Assembly: GCA_902765215.1 (NCBI GenBank)
Contig: CACWZA010000008.1
Location: forward strand, 1-63,720
Source of the DNA: an uncultured bacterium
GTDB taxonomy: Bacteria; Cyanobacteriota; Vampirovibrionia; Gastranaerophilales; Gastranaerophilaceae
Direction: 5' to 3'
Length of the DNA: 63,720 nt
Shown here: positions 28,471-37,816 of the stretch, piece after piece
Numbering within the stretch: position 1 is the first letter of the stretch
How the letters are laid out: the number at the start of each line of letters is the position of its first letter
Program-made: the position numbers and the translations under genes
The notes under the pieces: generated by a model
Databases searched by the model: none
The model's input: only the letters and a program-made list of their open reading frames with translations
What the model was told of the DNA's origin: nothing

Positions 28471-28497
28471 TAAAGATTTTTTTCAGAATGCCGTAAT
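28471..28497 (+). promoter_or_regulatory. Sigma-28 (FliA)-type promoter motif
   Basis: TAAAGATT, a 15-nt spacer counted from TAAA, then GCCGTAAT; the known sigma-28 consensus is TAAA-N15-GCCGATAA. It lies 35 nt before the start of the first MGLSS-family gene. The same element is found upstream of three other genes in this window. Confidence 0.65.
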
Positions 28498-28531
28498 AGG
28501 AAGTAAAGGAAAATTATACGGAGAAAAAATT

Positions 28532-29974
28532 ATGGGTTTATCAGCATCACAAGCTAGATTACTTAGCTTAACGGCAAGACAATCAAATTTAGAGTACGAA
28601 GGACAACAGATTAACCAACAGCGTACATCGTTGTCAAATGAATCTTCTAACTACTACAACAGCTTGTTAGAGATGTCTGTTCCTGTACCACCATCAACTA
28701 ACGATTACACAAAGGTTGTTTATACCTTCACAATCGGTGGTAATGAAGCAACAGTTAAAGAAACATTGCCTAAAACTGATGAAGACGGTAACACTACATA
28801 TTTAGTATCTTTCACTACTAAATTGTCTACAATTGGTATTCAGGAAAATGATGCATATAAAACAGCAGCAAGTGCAAAGAACGCAAAAGGTGTAAAAACT
28901 GTTTTATCAGATCCAGAAACAGCAATCTATGATGAAAATGATGTTAAAACATTTGGTCCATACTACTTGGCAACAATGAACAGAGTAGGCGGCCCTGATG
29001 AAGCAAAAGAAATGAAGAAAAAGTTAGGTGACGACTATAAAGTTTATGTTCAGACTGATGCTGCAACAGATACAGCTATATTTATCGGACCTGACGGTTA
29101 TCAGATAACAAAGGATACTTATGAAGCAATTGAAGATCCTGATGTTAAGAAACAGTGCAAATTCTATATTGAAGAAACAGCACAAACTCCTGCAGACAGA
29201 ACAAGATATGCTATGTCATATGCTTTAATTGCAAATCAGGCAACATTTGATGACCACAAAGCAAATGCAGATGGAACTCCAAAAGATGTAATTTATCACA
29301 TAAAAGAAGTTACAGAAGATATCTATGAAAGAGAAGCTGACGGAAGTATCTCAGTAGATGAAAACGATGAACCTATTATTAAGCCTGAATTTGCAGGTAT
29401 AGAAAAAGGTTTGTACTCATACAAAGCATCTAACCAAAGCAACTTCACAGTTGTTGATCCTCAATACGAAGAATCATTCATAAACGCAGGTTTAAATATC
29501 AATGATTACTACCAATATGAAGCAACATCAGGTGTAAGATTCGTAAAAAGAGAAGACGTTGAAGGTAACCTCAACACAGAATCTATTACAATCGCTACGT
29601 CAGCAGTTGCAACAATTAACAAAGTAAATGAAGGCACATTGTCAAATACCAGAATCGAATTTGATAAACAAGGCAGAATTTCAACAATCACTGACGAAGA
29701 AGGTATTACATACACAATGACTGCTACAACTGAAACTGATAACGCAGCATACGATGATGCATACAACCAGTATGAATACAATCAGTATGTATATGATCAA
29801 AGACAAAACGAAATCAATGCTAATATCGAAATCTTACAAGCACAAGATAAGAGCCTTGAATTGAGATTGTCATCATTAGATACACAACACAGTGCAATTC
29901 AGACAGAATTAGAAGCAGTTAAGAAAGTAATGAGCAAAAACATCGATAACTCATTCAAAACCTTCTCTGCATAG
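28532..29974 (+). CDS. MGLSS-family protein 1, flagellin-like terminal layout, function unknown
   Basis: 480 residues. The N-terminus MGLSASQARLLSLTARQ is nearly identical to two other proteins of the window (starts 37817 and 63373). The C-terminus (EILQAQDKSLELRLSSLD..., ending VMSKNIDNSFKTFSA) matches that of the 37817 protein. Both ends are predicted amphipathic helices; the middle (about residues 50-420) is Thr/Glu/Asp/Tyr-rich, unique to this copy, with no recognisable domain. No Sec signal is present. Conserved termini with a variable middle are typical of flagellin, hook-associated and type III-secreted filament proteins, and the promoter is sigma-28-like; assignment to such a system is inference. 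SD GGAG lies 8 nt upstream. Confidence 0.88.
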   Translation: MGLSASQARLLSLTARQSNLEYEGQQINQQRTSLSNESSNYYNSLLEMSVPVPPSTNDYTKVVYTFTIGGNEATVKETLPKTDEDGNTTYLVSFTTKLSTIGIQENDAYKTAASAKNAKGVKTVLSDPETAIYDENDVKTFGPYYLATMNRVGGPDEAKEMKKKLGDDYKVYVQTDAATDTAIFIGPDGYQITKDTYEAIEDPDVKKQCKFYIEETAQTPADRTRYAMSYALIANQATFDDHKANADGTPKDVIYHIKEVTEDIYEREADGSISVDENDEPIIKPEFAGIEKGLYSYKASNQSNFTVVDPQYEESFINAGLNINDYYQYEATSGVRFVKREDVEGNLNTESITIATSAVATINKVNEGTLSNTRIEFDKQGRISTITDEEGITYTMTATTETDNAAYDDAYNQYEYNQYVYDQRQNEINANIEILQAQDKSLELRLSSLDTQHSAIQTELEAVKKVMSKNIDNSFKTFSA

Positions 29975-30010
29975 GGGTAAATGTTATAAAACATATTCCT
30001 GCAATAAAAA

Positions 30011-30040
30011 AAAACCTTCTCAAACGGGAAGGTTTTTTTA
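30011..30040. terminator. Bidirectional intrinsic terminator
   Basis: AAAACCTTC and GAAGGTTTT form a stem of about 9 bp with an 8-nt loop, flanked by an A tract on the left and a T tract on the right. It can end both the plus-strand MGLSS gene and the minus-strand rpmA. Confidence 0.85.
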
Positions 30041-30057
30041 TTGTTTATTAAGAAAAC

Positions 30058-30312
30058 TTATACAGCGTATACGCTAACCTGTTTTCTGTCGCGTCTGTGA
30101 GATTCAAACTTCACCTGACCGTCAATCAATGCATATAAAGTATCATCAGAACCGATACCAACATTGTTACCAGGGTGAACCTTTGTACCTCTTTGTCTTA
30201 CTAATATATTACCGGCTTTAACGATTTCTCCGCCGAATTTCTTAACACCTAAACGCTTCGCTTCGGAATCACGACCGTTTCGGGTTGAACCCATACCTTT
30301 CTTATGTGCCAT
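30058..30312 (-). CDS. rpmA: 50S ribosomal protein bL27
   Basis: 84-residue large-subunit protein near the peptidyl-transferase centre. [35 protein letters not shown] and [12 protein letters not shown] are diagnostic. It has no N-terminal extension of the Firmicutes type that needs proteolysis. It follows rplU by 31 nt. Confidence 0.97.
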   Translation of the reverse strand: MAHKKGMGSTRNGRDSEAKRLGVKKFGGEIVKAGNILVRQRGTKVHPGNNVGIGSDDTLYALIDGQVKFESHRRDRKQVSVYAV

Positions 30313-30343
30313 TTTTTATTCTCCTTATAATTGTTTTTGGTTT

Positions 30344-30697
30344 CTATGCTTCTGCAGTTGTTTCTTCTGCTGCTTTCTTGCTTGCTGTTGTTCTGATTTT
30401 GTTAATCATAACTCTGCAAAATTCTTGTCTGTGACCACGTTTTACTCTGTAGCCTTTTTTAGGTCTTTGTTTATAAACGATAACTTTCTTTGCTTTATCG
30501 TTCTTTAAAACAACGCCTTCAACCTTTGCATTAGCAACATAAGGTTGACCAACTTTAGACTTTTTGCCGTTAACAATCATAACGACTTTATCAAAAACAA
30601 CTTTTGAATCTGCTTCACTGCCAAGTAATTCAACGTCAACATAACGACCTTCTTCTACTTGGTACTGTTTTCCGCCTGTTTCTACTATTGCGTACAT
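30344..30697 (-). CDS. rplU: 50S ribosomal protein bL21
   Basis: 117 residues. [29 protein letters not shown] and [17 protein letters not shown] are family hallmarks, followed by an Ala/Glu-rich tail. First gene of an rplU-rpmA operon with a hairpin in its leader. Confidence 0.97.
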   Translation of the reverse strand: MYAIVETGGKQYQVEEGRYVDVELLGSEADSKVVFDKVVMIVNGKKSKVGQPYVANAKVEGVVLKNDKAKKVIVYKQRPKKGYRVKRGHRQEFCRVMINKIRTTASKKAAEETTAEA

Positions 30698-30720
30698 TTT
30701 TATGTCCTTTCTTTTTAAGG

Positions 30721-30753
30721 AATCGTAACCGATTTCGGTATTTAGGAACGATT
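30721..30753 (-). promoter_or_regulatory. Leader hairpin of the rplU operon (candidate L21 autoregulatory leader)
   Basis: On the minus strand AATCGT and ACGATT pair around an inner stem ACCGA/TCGGT, 24 nt before the rplU start. Ribosomal protein L21 leaders are known in other bacteria, where they probably bind the protein; homology to that family has not been shown here. Confidence 0.45.
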
Positions 30754-30898
30754 AACCTATCTAATACTATTTGAAATATAAAATATTTCGACTATTTATA
30801 TAATATTAAAAACATTTTCCTCTGTCAAAGGGTCTTAATAAATATTAGTTCTAATATGATAATTATATTAAGTTTTGTAAATATAATCGTAATATCAC

Positions 30899-30926
30899 TA
30901 AAGAGTCATGGAGTTTAGTTCGTAAT
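30899..30926 (+). promoter_or_regulatory. Weak sigma-28-like promoter before a 46-aa gene
   Basis: TAAAG, 16-nt spacing, TTCGTAAT. It shares CGTAAT and the spacing class with the stronger copies at the MGLSS-family genes but lacks GCC. It ends 39 nt before the ATG. Confidence 0.3.
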
Positions 30927-30965
30927 ACATAATGTAAGGAAAACGGTGTGTAGGGAGGTATCTAA

Positions 30966-31106
30966 ATGTTTTACGAGTTAAAGAAAGAGAAGGTTATTGT
31001 AGATTTGGAAAACTTAATCAAGAGTGCAAAAGATTTTGACGAAGATTTGTCCTCATACGCAAGGTTCATGAAAGAACAAATTTTAAGCGTTACTGGAAAT
31101 AACTAA
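30966..31106 (+). CDS. Small 46-aa protein, unknown function
   Basis: 46 codons starting MFYELKKEKVIVDLENLIK and ending ILSVTGNN, with a strong SD GGGAGG 7 nt before ATG. A strong terminator follows 31 nt after the stop and a promoter-like element precedes it, so it looks like an independent transcription unit. The protein is charged, predicted helical and without TM or signal. No family is recognised. Confidence 0.7.
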   Translation: MFYELKKEKVIVDLENLIKSAKDFDEDLSSYARFMKEQILSVTGNN

Positions 31107-31137
31107 GATTTATACTATATATTACTAACTGTTATTA

Positions 31138-31159
31138 ACCTCACAATCGTGAGGTTTTT
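31138..31159 (+). terminator. Intrinsic terminator after the 46-aa gene
   Basis: CCTCAC, loop AATC, GTGAGG, then six T. Flanking AA/TT extend the stem to 8 bp. Confidence 0.9.
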
Positions 31160-31266
31160 TATTTTGTATCCTCTCATGACAATCATCCTTAAATATTAAA
31201 TAATCGTTAACTTTTTTAATTTCTTACTAAAATAGTTTAAAATGATAATGTAGATAGGAGTATTTT

Positions 31267-33873
31267 ATGGTTGATATTGAAAAGTTAACTAATTATTCAC
31301 AAGAAATCTTATTCGCTGCGGGCGCCTGCATGAATAAGTATAAAAATAACCAAATTCAGCCTGAACATATAATGCTGGCAATGATTGAAGATAGCGGTGC
31401 TATCCGTCCGTATTTAGAAGAACTGAAGCTTTTAAATCAGGACTTTATTCAGGCAATAGTTCACCGTATCAGCACATTCCCAACCCTGTCTATTCCACCT
31501 TCAAGTAATGAAATTTATCTTTCTGATGATACAAAGAAGATGCTCTCTATTGCAGAGGCAATATCAGATGATCTTAAGGATGAATTTATCAGCATTGAGG
31601 TGATATTACTTGCTATGACGCAACTTCACGGCACAGACATTCAGAAAACACTTGCTGCCTATGATGTGACGGATAAGCAGGTTTTAAAAGTTATGAAGAA
31701 AATAAGAGGAAACAAAAAAGTGGATAATAAAAATGCAGAAGAAAATATGCAAGCACTCGCAAAATACTCATCAGACTTAACAGAGCTTGCAAAAAAAGGA
31801 AAACTTGATCCTGTAGTAGGCAGAGACGAAGAAGTCAGACGTATTATACAGGTTTTAAACAGACGAACAAAGAACAACCCTGTTTTAATCGGCGAACCGG
31901 GGGTAGGTAAAACTGCTGTTGTAGAAGGGCTTGCACAGCGTATTATAAGAGGTGATGTTCCTGAAAGTTTGAAAGATGTTAAACTCTGCGCATTGGATAT
32001 GGGCGGACTTGTTGCAGGAGCAAAATTCCGCGGTGAGTTTGAAGAACGTCTTAAAGCAGTCTTAAAAGAAGTAGAAGATTCTAACGGACAAATTGTGCTC
32101 TTTATTGACGAAATTCATACTATTATAGGTGCCGGTGCAACAGAAGGTGCTATGGATGCAGGAAATCTCTTGAAACCTATGCTTGCAAGAGGTGTATTGA
32201 GAACCATCGGGGCAACTACAATAAATGAATACAGAAAGTATATCGAAAAAGATCCTGCGTTTGAAAGACGATTCCAGCCGATTATGCTTAAAGAACCATC
32301 GGTTGAGGATACAATAAGTATATTAAGAGGTTTAAAAGAAAAATATGAAGTTCACCACGGGATCCGTATTTTAGACAGTGCCTTAATTGCTGCTGCAAAA
32401 ATGTCTGACAGATATATTACTGACAGATTTTTGCCTGATAAAGCAATTGACCTTATTGATGAAGCGGCATCATCTTTGCGTATTGAAATAGATTCAATGC
32501 CTGAAGAAATTGATAAAATGTTCCGCCAGAAAATTCAGTTAGAAATTGAAAGAGAAGCACTTAAAAAGGAAACAAGTCCTGAATCTATTGAAAAGATAGA
32601 TAAGCTTACCGCTGAAATTAATTCTCTTGATGCAGAAGTTAATAAGCTAAAAGCTCAATGGGAACAGGAAAAGCAATCTATAACAGGTGAGGCGGCTATA
32701 AAAGACGAAATAAACACTGTTAAAAATAAGATTGCTGAAGCTGAAAGAAATACTGATTTACAGACTGCAGCAGAGTTAAAATACGGCAAATTACTTGAAC
32801 TTGAAAAGCAATTACAGGCTATGCAGGGCAAAGATAAATCAAAAAATCAGTTATTAAAAGAAGAAATAGATGAAGACGATATTGCTGAAATAGTAAGCAA
32901 ATGGACAGGTATTCCTGTAAGCAAACTCGTTGAGAGTGAAATGGAAAAACTGCTTAAAATGGAGGATCACCTGCATAAGCGCTTAATCGGACAGGACGAG
33001 GCGGTTGAAACGGTTTCTGACGCAATCAGACGCGCACGCTCAGGCTTAAAAGATCCTACAAGACCTATTGGTACCTTTATCTTTTTAGGCCCTACAGGGG
33101 TTGGTAAAACAGAACTTGCAAAAGCATTAGCAGAGTTTCTGTTTAATGATGAAGATGCTCTTATTCGTATTGATATGAGCGAATATATGGAAAAACATAA
33201 CGTTGCAAGGCTCGTTGGGGCTCCTCCGGGATATGTCGGCTATGAAGAAGGCGGACAATTGACTGAGGCAGTAAGACGAAAACCATATTCAGTTGTGCTT
33301 TTTGACGAAATTGAAAAGGCACACCCTGATGTATTTAATATTATGCTCCAACTCTTTGATGACGGACGGTTGACCGATTCTAAGGGCAGAACAGTCGACT
33401 TTAAGAACACTGTTATTATAATGACAAGTAACATAGGAAGCGACATTATCCTTGAAGATTCGCTCAATGCGGCGCTTGCAGAGGGCGGATTCCAGGATAC
33501 TAAAGAAAAAGTTATGACAATTATGCGCGAAAAATTCAAACCTGAGTTCCTGAACCGTGTTGACGAGACTATATTCTTCAAAGCCCTTAATTTGACTCAA
33601 TTATCGGCTATTGTAGATATCCAAATGTCGCATTTGAAGGGGCTTTTGAAGGAAAAAGAACTGGAAGTTGCCATCACTGATGATGCCAAGGAATTCCTTG
33701 CTACACGCGGGTTTAACCCTATTTATGGTGCAAGACCGCTTAAGCGAGTGATTAGACAGCTTGTAGAGAACCCTCTCTCTAAGCAAATTCTGTCTGCTAA
33801 ATTCGCCAGAGGCGATAAAATTCTTATCGATGTAAATAAAGAAGACGAAATTGTTTTTTCTAAAAATAATTAA
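31267..33873 (+). CDS. clpB: ATP-dependent chaperone ClpB (disaggregase)
   Basis: 868-residue Hsp100 disaggregase that, with DnaK, extracts proteins from aggregates. N-terminal double Clp_N domain (to about residue 150), first AAA+ module with [13 protein letters not shown] and [12 protein letters not shown], a full-length coiled-coil middle domain (about residues 405-530, longer than ClpC), and a second AAA+ module with [14 protein letters not shown] and [12 protein letters not shown]-terminal D2-small domain [18 protein letters not shown]. No IGL/IGF ClpP-docking loop was noticed. SD TAGGAG precedes ATG. No CIRCE repeat upstream. Confidence 0.95.
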   Translation: MVDIEKLTNYSQEILFAAGACMNKYKNNQIQPEHIMLAMIEDSGAIRPYLEELKLLNQDFIQAIVHRISTFPTLSIPPSSNEIYLSDDTKKMLSIAEAISDDLKDEFISIEVILLAMTQLHGTDIQKTLAAYDVTDKQVLKVMKKIRGNKKVDNKNAEENMQALAKYSSDLTELAKKGKLDPVVGRDEEVRRIIQVLNRRTKNNPVLIGEPGVGKTAVVEGLAQRIIRGDVPESLKDVKLCALDMGGLVAGAKFRGEFEERLKAVLKEVEDSNGQIVLFIDEIHTIIGAGATEGAMDAGNLLKPMLARGVLRTIGATTINEYRKYIEKDPAFERRFQPIMLKEPSVEDTISILRGLKEKYEVHHGIRILDSALIAAAKMSDRYITDRFLPDKAIDLIDEAASSLRIEIDSMPEEIDKMFRQKIQLEIEREALKKETSPESIEKIDKLTAEINSLDAEVNKLKAQWEQEKQSITGEAAIKDEINTVKNKIAEAERNTDLQTAAELKYGKLLELEKQLQAMQGKDKSKNQLLKEEIDEDDIAEIVSKWTGIPVSKLVESEMEKLLKMEDHLHKRLIGQDEAVETVSDAIRRARSGLKDPTRPIGTFIFLGPTGVGKTELAKALAEFLFNDEDALIRIDMSEYMEKHNVARLVGAPPGYVGYEEGGQLTEAVRRKPYSVVLFDEIEKAHPDVFNIMLQLFDDGRLTDSKGRTVDFKNTVIIMTSNIGSDIILEDSLNAALAEGGFQDTKEKVMTIMREKFKPEFLNRVDETIFFKALNLTQLSAIVDIQMSHLKGLLKEKELEVAITDDAKEFLATRGFNPIYGARPLKRVIRQLVENPLSKQILSAKFARGDKILIDVNKEDEIVFSKNN

Positions 33874-33966
33874 TTAAAAAAAAATATATATTTTTGAAAA
33901 TAAAAATAAAAATAAAAATTTTTAAAATTTAAATTTTTCGAAAAATTTTTTCAAAAATAATTAAAA

Positions 33967-34014
33967 AATATTATCAGAATATTTCGTTAAGACATATTCT
34001 GATAATATTTTTAT
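33967..34014 (+). terminator. Long-stem terminator after clpB
   Basis: A perfect 16-bp inverted repeat AATATTATCAGAATAT / ATATTCTGATAATATT (33967-33982 and 33994-34009) with an 11-nt loop, followed by a T-rich tail. The stem is unusually long and AT-rich. Confidence 0.75.
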
Positions 34015-34142
34015 TTTATCAAGAATATTATTAGTATATATCGACACGATTTAAATATAAAATTTTATCAATTTTTCTGTAAGGTAGTATATAAATGATT
34101 AAATAATAACACTTTTTATATAGATAAACATTTGTAATATAT

Positions 34143-34171
34143 TTGAATAAGTGCTCAAAAACCTGTAATAT
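34143..34171 (+). promoter_or_regulatory. Sigma-70-type promoter very close to the start codon
   Basis: TTGAAT, 17 nt, TAATAT, then only 6 nt to ATG 34178. The expected transcript would begin at or next to the start codon (leaderless). Confidence 0.45.
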
Positions 34172-34177
34172 TGTATT

Positions 34178-35344
34178 ATGTACAAGTTTTTGCCATATAT
34201 GACAAACGATTATTCAACAGGGCTTTATAATGAGGGGGTAAACGATATTTATCACTCTGCTTTTGGGGCGCTGACAGAGGCCTATGAAAAATTTATAAAC
34301 CCTCTGAATATTAAAACTTATATGAAGGACAAAATGCGTTTAAATGTACTCGATATATGTTATGGTATCGGATACAACACAAAAGCCCTCTTAAACGAGA
34401 TTCTGACGCTTGATATTTCCGGCAAAGAAATTAATATTGACTGTGTTGATAATGACAAGGTTCTGATTGAACTTTCACCTTTTATTTCTTCAAGAATAAA
34501 TTTATTAAAAAGAATAAAAGCGAAAAAGTATTTGAGAAAAAATGTTGAGTCATATGATGAAGCAAAAAAAATTGTTAATCTGAAAACTGGAATTAATAAA
34601 ACCTATAAAATTCATGATTTGGTTAATCAAATTTTAATTAAGAATCTAATTAATGAGTATGGACATGATTTTTTATCGGAGGAGTCTAAAAAAATCATGG
34701 CTGAAAATGAAAATCAAGCATTTTTTGACCTCAGCACACTCAAATTTTACAAATTTTTGCTCAATTTTGAGGTAATATTACACCTAAAACAAAATAAATC
34801 AGCCTTTGTACATAATATATATTATAAGAATATATCGAAACGTATTATAGATGTATTTAAAAAGAAACATTTAGATAATATTAGCATCAATTTTTGCCCA
34901 AAGGACATACGTGAACACCTGAAAGAAACTGATAAGGAATATGATATAGTATTTCTTGACGGCTTTACTCCGTCAAAATGCCCTTGTATATGGTCTGAGG
35001 AGTTCTTTAATAAACTCTATTCACTTATGAGTGCAGACTCAATACTCGTTACATACAACTCGTCTGCACCGGTCAGAAACGCCATGCAAAAGGCAGGTTT
35101 CTATATAGGTAACACTCTTAATAACAAAAATGATATTATCGGAACAGTTGCAGCGAAAAATGAAACATATATAAAACACGAACTTACAGAAAAACAAATA
35201 GGTTTGCTTAACACAAAATCAGGTATTCCCTATCGGGATGAAAATTTATTGCTTGATAATGATACAATATTATTAAACAGAAAAAATGAATTTGACTCAT
35301 CTAATCTTATTAGTGCGTCGCAATATTTAAAAAAGAATAAGTAA
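34178..35344 (+). CDS. MnmC methyltransferase domain-like SAM-dependent methyltransferase
   Basis: 388 residues. Near residue 60, NVLDICYGIGYNTKALLNE is a SAM-binding motif I of the MnmC type. The C-terminal DIVFLDGFTPSKCPCIWSEEFF and VRNAMQKAGF match the MnmC methyltransferase signature. That enzyme makes mnm5(s2)U34 from nm5(s2)U34 in tRNA wobble positions. A lysine-rich insert of about 130 residues (120-250) splits the usual fold. It is followed 14 nt later by a flavoprotein gene, so the pair mirrors the two halves of bifunctional MnmC. No SD is seen; see the promoter at 34143. Function in tRNA modification is inferred from family. Confidence 0.75.
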   Translation: MYKFLPYMTNDYSTGLYNEGVNDIYHSAFGALTEAYEKFINPLNIKTYMKDKMRLNVLDICYGIGYNTKALLNEILTLDISGKEINIDCVDNDKVLIELSPFISSRINLLKRIKAKKYLRKNVESYDEAKKIVNLKTGINKTYKIHDLVNQILIKNLINEYGHDFLSEESKKIMAENENQAFFDLSTLKFYKFLLNFEVILHLKQNKSAFVHNIYYKNISKRIIDVFKKKHLDNISINFCPKDIREHLKETDKEYDIVFLDGFTPSKCPCIWSEEFFNKLYSLMSADSILVTYNSSAPVRNAMQKAGFYIGNTLNNKNDIIGTVAAKNETYIKHELTEKQIGLLNTKSGIPYRDENLLLDNDTILLNRKNEFDSSNLISASQYLKKNK

Positions 35345-35358
35345 TAAGGAAAACTTTT

Positions 35359-36699
35359 ATGAAAAGTAAATATGACATTATTATAGCAGGCGGAGGTACA
35401 GCAGGTTGTGCCTGTGCATATACGGCAGGTAAACTCGGGCTAAATGTTCTTTTAATTGAAATGAACTCATATCTGGGCGGAACAATGACCTCGTCACTGG
35501 TAACTCCTGCGATGAAAACAAATTCCGACTCAAACTTAAATAAAGATTTTTATGAAATTTTGATGAAAAATTTGCACGATATTGGCGGTCAAATTACTTA
35601 TTCTGACGGGAATACAGGGTGGTTTAACCCTGAACTTATGAAAATAGTATTGGATGATATGATGGCGGAAGCCAATGTAGAAGTCCTTTTTAACACCAAA
35701 ATATCAGATGTTATAAGATCTAAAAGATTAATTAAGGGGGTGTTACTTGACGGGTCATTCTATAAAAATTATAAAAATAACGATACGATATATTCAAATA
35801 ATATCAATGAAGAGAATAAAATATTATCAGAATATATCGAAACGAATTACTTAATAGACGGAACGGGTGATGCAAAAATTTTTGAAAAAATTAATTTAGA
35901 ATTTTTAAATAATTTTGAAAAAAAATATCAGCCAAACAATTTAAGATTTATTATGTCCGGAATAAATATAAAAGAATTTGCAGACTGGATACTTGAACTT
36001 GATTCTGACAGAGACGTTACTACAGCGTGTACAATTGACGGTGTTACACACCTTTCTACAGCCTATACATGGGATAAGGACAAACACTGGGCATTAGAGC
36101 CTGTATTCCGCTCAGGGCTTAACAAAGGGCTTATTACAGGTGAGGATTCTAACTATTTTCAGGTCTTCACAATCCCCGGAATGCCCACAGCGCTTGCGTT
36201 TAACTGCCCTAGAATACACCGTAAAACACCTGATAACCCGCTTGACAGAATATCCCGCTCAGACGACCTAAAACGAGGCAGGGCAAGCATATTAAGGCTT
36301 TCGAACTTCTTTAAATCAGAGTTTAAAGGATTTGAAAACGCATACATATCATCAATTGCAGATACCCTCGGGGTAAGGGTTTCGAATAGAATTAAAGGAA
36401 AATATGTCTATACTATAGACGATTTAAAATCTGGGAAAACCTTTGATAACCCTGTTTTAAAATCAAAATATCCTGTTGACGTTCATTCAACTAAACAGGG
36501 TGAATCCGTATTAGAAAAGCAGGAAGTAGAGTATATGCTCCCTGTGGAATCGCTTATGTCAGCTGATTATGACAACCTTTTTGCAATAGGCAGATGTATT
36601 TCAGCTGATTTTATGGCACAAGGGGCGCTGAGAATTATCCCAAGCTGCTTTGCAATGGGTGAGGGGTTAGCTAAATATATCGCTAAAATCACTATATAA
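35359..36699 (+). CDS. FAD-dependent oxidoreductase
   Basis: 446 residues. The N-terminal Rossmann fingerprint GGGTAGCACAYTAGKLG is followed by LIEMNSYLGGTMTSSLVTPAM. C-terminal FAD-closing motif FAIGRCISADFMAQGALR...SCFAMGEGLA, typical of the PF12831-type FAD-dependent oxidoreductases rather than the DAAO-like domain of MnmC. SD AAGGA is upstream. Two-gene operon with the MnmC-like methyltransferase; overlaps the converging exporter gene by 8 bp. Substrate unknown; a role in the same tRNA modification is a hypothesis. Confidence 0.85.
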   Translation: MKSKYDIIIAGGGTAGCACAYTAGKLGLNVLLIEMNSYLGGTMTSSLVTPAMKTNSDSNLNKDFYEILMKNLHDIGGQITYSDGNTGWFNPELMKIVLDDMMAEANVEVLFNTKISDVIRSKRLIKGVLLDGSFYKNYKNNDTIYSNNINEENKILSEYIETNYLIDGTGDAKIFEKINLEFLNNFEKKYQPNNLRFIMSGINIKEFADWILELDSDRDVTTACTIDGVTHLSTAYTWDKDKHWALEPVFRSGLNKGLITGEDSNYFQVFTIPGMPTALAFNCPRIHRKTPDNPLDRISRSDDLKRGRASILRLSNFFKSEFKGFENAYISSIADTLGVRVSNRIKGKYVYTIDDLKSGKTFDNPVLKSKYPVDVHSTKQGESVLEKQEVEYMLPVESLMSADYDNLFAIGRCISADFMAQGALRIIPSCFAMGEGLAKYIAKITI

Positions 36700-37648
36700 T
36701 ATTGCCAATTACGGTAAATAATAACCCTGCGAGAATACTTACCCCAAGCAGGATACCTATAATTTTTGCGCTGTCTTTTAAATCAGGATTGCGTTTCAAA
36801 AGCACAATTAGACCAAGTCCTGCCCCCGAAGAAAGCCCTGCAATAACCGAAGCAAAGGATATAACTCCACCTATATACAACATAGTAATAAGAACGGAAA
36901 CTGCACAATTTGGAATAAGTCCGATAACGGCAGCAATTACAGGCTGAAAAATGGAATTATTTAACAACACTTTATTCAGAACATCATTACCAAAAGCATC
37001 AAAACAGAAATTCAACCCTAAAGATATTATTAAAATCATAAAAAATATGTTTAAAGTATGCTTTAGCGGATGGAAAAGCAGTTCTCTTTTTTTATGGTTA
37101 CTAACATGGTGCGAACAGCAGCCAATATCATCCTCTTCTTCCTTAATTTCAGCAGCATCAGGCATATTATCCTTCTGTGGTAACAGTATATCAACAGCAT
37201 AACCTGTAAAAATACCGAGTGCAATTTTAATTAATAATAAAGGAAATACTACCTTAAATTGTGAGGGATTTGCAAGCAAAATAGGAATTGCTTCATCCGA
37301 AGTTGAAATATAAATCGCAATAAGAGTACCTCTTGTAATAACTTTATTTATATAAAGAGGGGTCGCAATAACGGAAAATCCGCACTGAGGAAGCCCTGCA
37401 AGTACAGAACCTATGAGCGGGCCAAACTTCTTTGATTCTTTAGACAAATCTTTTATTTTATGGCTGTAATTTCGCTCAAAAATTTCAATAAATACAAATA
37501 TTAAAAACAAAAACGGAATGAGATGAACACTGTCACAGAGTGCATCTTTCACCCAATCAGCAACAGGCAGATTTTCAACAATTCCGTCAAACCGGCCAAA
37601 TAATATATCATTTATCCCGTCAAATTTTTGCAAAAACTCTATTAACAA
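36692..37648 (-). CDS. Putative multi-TM heavy-metal exporter (ArsP_2 / putative manganese transporter type)
   Basis: 318 residues with about 9-10 hydrophobic segments in two halves, each with a Gly/Pro-rich motif (GSVLAGLPQCGFSVIATPLYI; VIGLIPNCAVSVLITMLYIGG). A cytosolic loop with GCCSHHVSNHKK (Cys/His) could bind metal. The pattern matches the putative 10-TM heavy-metal exporter family. Start is TTG 37648 with AGAGGAT 8 nt upstream; no ATG is available near the N-terminus. Confidence 0.8.
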   Translation of the reverse strand: MLIEFLQKFDGINDILFGRFDGIVENLPVADWVKDALCDSVHLIPFLFLIFVFIEIFERNYSHKIKDLSKESKKFGPLIGSVLAGLPQCGFSVIATPLYINKVITRGTLIAIYISTSDEAIPILLANPSQFKVVFPLLLIKIALGIFTGYAVDILLPQKDNMPDAAEIKEEEDDIGCCSHHVSNHKKRELLFHPLKHTLNIFFMILIISLGLNFCFDAFGNDVLNKVLLNNSIFQPVIAAVIGLIPNCAVSVLITMLYIGGVISFASVIAGLSSGAGLGLIVLLKRNPDLKDSAKIIGILLGVSILAGLLFTVIGNII

Positions 37649-37755
37649 TTTTTTATCCTCTTATTAATAAATATTTTATCAAAAAAATGTACAAAATTTT
37701 AATAATAACCTTAAAATTTTATTGTAAAAAAATGTTACAAAAACCCTCTTATCCC

Positions 37756-37783
37756 TAAAGAAATCAGTACTTTTGGCCGTAAA
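37756..37783 (+). promoter_or_regulatory. Sigma-28-type promoter motif
   Basis: TAAAG, 16-nt spacer from TAAA, GCCGTAAA; ends 33 nt before the GTG start of the second MGLSS-family gene. Confidence 0.55.
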
Positions 37784-37816
37784 CATAACTGTACGTACTT
37801 ATTAGGATTCGGAATC

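Larger units (their letters stand above)
33874..34177. other. Very AT-rich intergenic region after clpB
   Basis: About 300 bases, nearly all A and T. It contains an 18-bp palindrome AAATTTTTCGAAAAATTT near 33930, the clpB terminator, and the promoter of the methyltransferase gene at its right end. No gene is visible. Confidence 0.7.

Noticed and set aside
28491-28521. Inverted repeat CCGTAAT...ATTATACGG (and similar at 63316-63369) as an SD-hiding RNA stem
   Set aside because: The left arm is the -10 part of the sigma-28-like promoter and would mostly not be transcribed; the right arm is not conserved at 37817 or 45570.
31200-31266. CIRCE (HrcA) operator before clpB
   Set aside because: No TTAGCACTC-N9-GAGTGCTAA or near match is present.
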